From contig CAZZGG010000139.1 in assembly GCA_964654125.1 (NCBI GenBank), forward strand, positions 1-5,861: 5,861 bases of DNA, given 5' to 3'. The notes below the pieces were generated by a model. It searched no databases. It saw only the letters and a list, made by a program, of their open reading frames with translations, and was not told the origin of the DNA. Shown piece after piece: positions 5,825 through 5,861 of the stretch (the first letter of the stretch is position 1; each line of letters opens with the position of its first letter). Both the position numbers and the translations under genes were made by a program. This DNA is from JAAYBY01 sp964654125 (GTDB lineage Bacteria > Bacillota > Clostridia > Saccharofermentanales > UBA5734).

Positions 5825-5861
5825 AAGCAATATTTATAAATAATATAAAATAACTAAAATA

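Larger units (their letters stand above)
5602..5861. other. Non-coding 3' region with promoter-like and hairpin sequences
   Basis: No reading frame with a plausible start and ribosome binding site is seen in these 260 bases on either strand. What can be seen is an extended -10 site (5617-5625), a possible stem CTTGCT/AGCAAG around 5733-5757, a short inverted repeat AATAAA/TTTATT (5777-5788) and a hairpin at 5794-5824. Base composition becomes very AT-rich from about 5825. It may be the leader of a gene beyond the window or a small RNA; neither is proven. Confidence 0.5.

Overview
The window looks like chromosomal DNA from a low-to-moderate GC Bacillota, most likely a clostridial lineage. The reasons are strong AGGAGG-type ribosome binding sites, frequent GTG/TTG starts, tRNA genes that encode their CCA ends, and a MurD with a clostridial-looking GSDGKTTT P-loop and YNSSIDTSPTRT segment. 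The assignment is inferred from protein character; no search was run. No IS element, CRISPR array or prophage is visible.

Layout. Positions 1-154 hold the 3' part of a CAU-anticodon tRNA and a complete tRNA-Tyr(GTA). A perfect palindromic terminator at 178-208 can stop transcription from both sides. From about 3295 down to 227 three genes lie on the minus strand in transcription order: murD (peptidoglycan precursor ligase), a small nitroreductase-family flavoprotein, and a Gfo/Idh/MocA-type NAD(P)-dependent oxidoreductase. Gaps are about 37-41 nt and no terminator lies between them, so they probably form one transcription unit. The oxidoreductase appears to have lost one base close to its start codon: its nucleotide-binding loop is encoded upstream of the first in-frame ATG, without a usable start in that frame.

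At 3296-3333 the murD promoter and the promoter of a plus-strand tRNA-Leu(CAG) overlap back to back. The tRNA-Leu gene ends in its own intrinsic terminator. Next on the plus strand come a GNAT-family acetyltransferase with a TTG start, a 148-residue protein resembling the core-binding (SAM-like) domain of tyrosine recombinases but with no catalytic domain, and a 265-residue, mostly helical acidic protein of unknown function. The last two are 23 nt apart or closer and are probably co-expressed. The final 260 bases hold no gene but contain an extended -10 promoter-like site and a hairpin with a G-rich loop.

The best-supported assignments are the tRNAs, MurD, the nitroreductase fold, the oxidoreductase family and the GNAT fold. 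Nothing in the window proves a new system. The points most worth following up are the broken start of the oxidoreductase, the orphan recombinase-like domain with its helical partner, and the structured 3' region.
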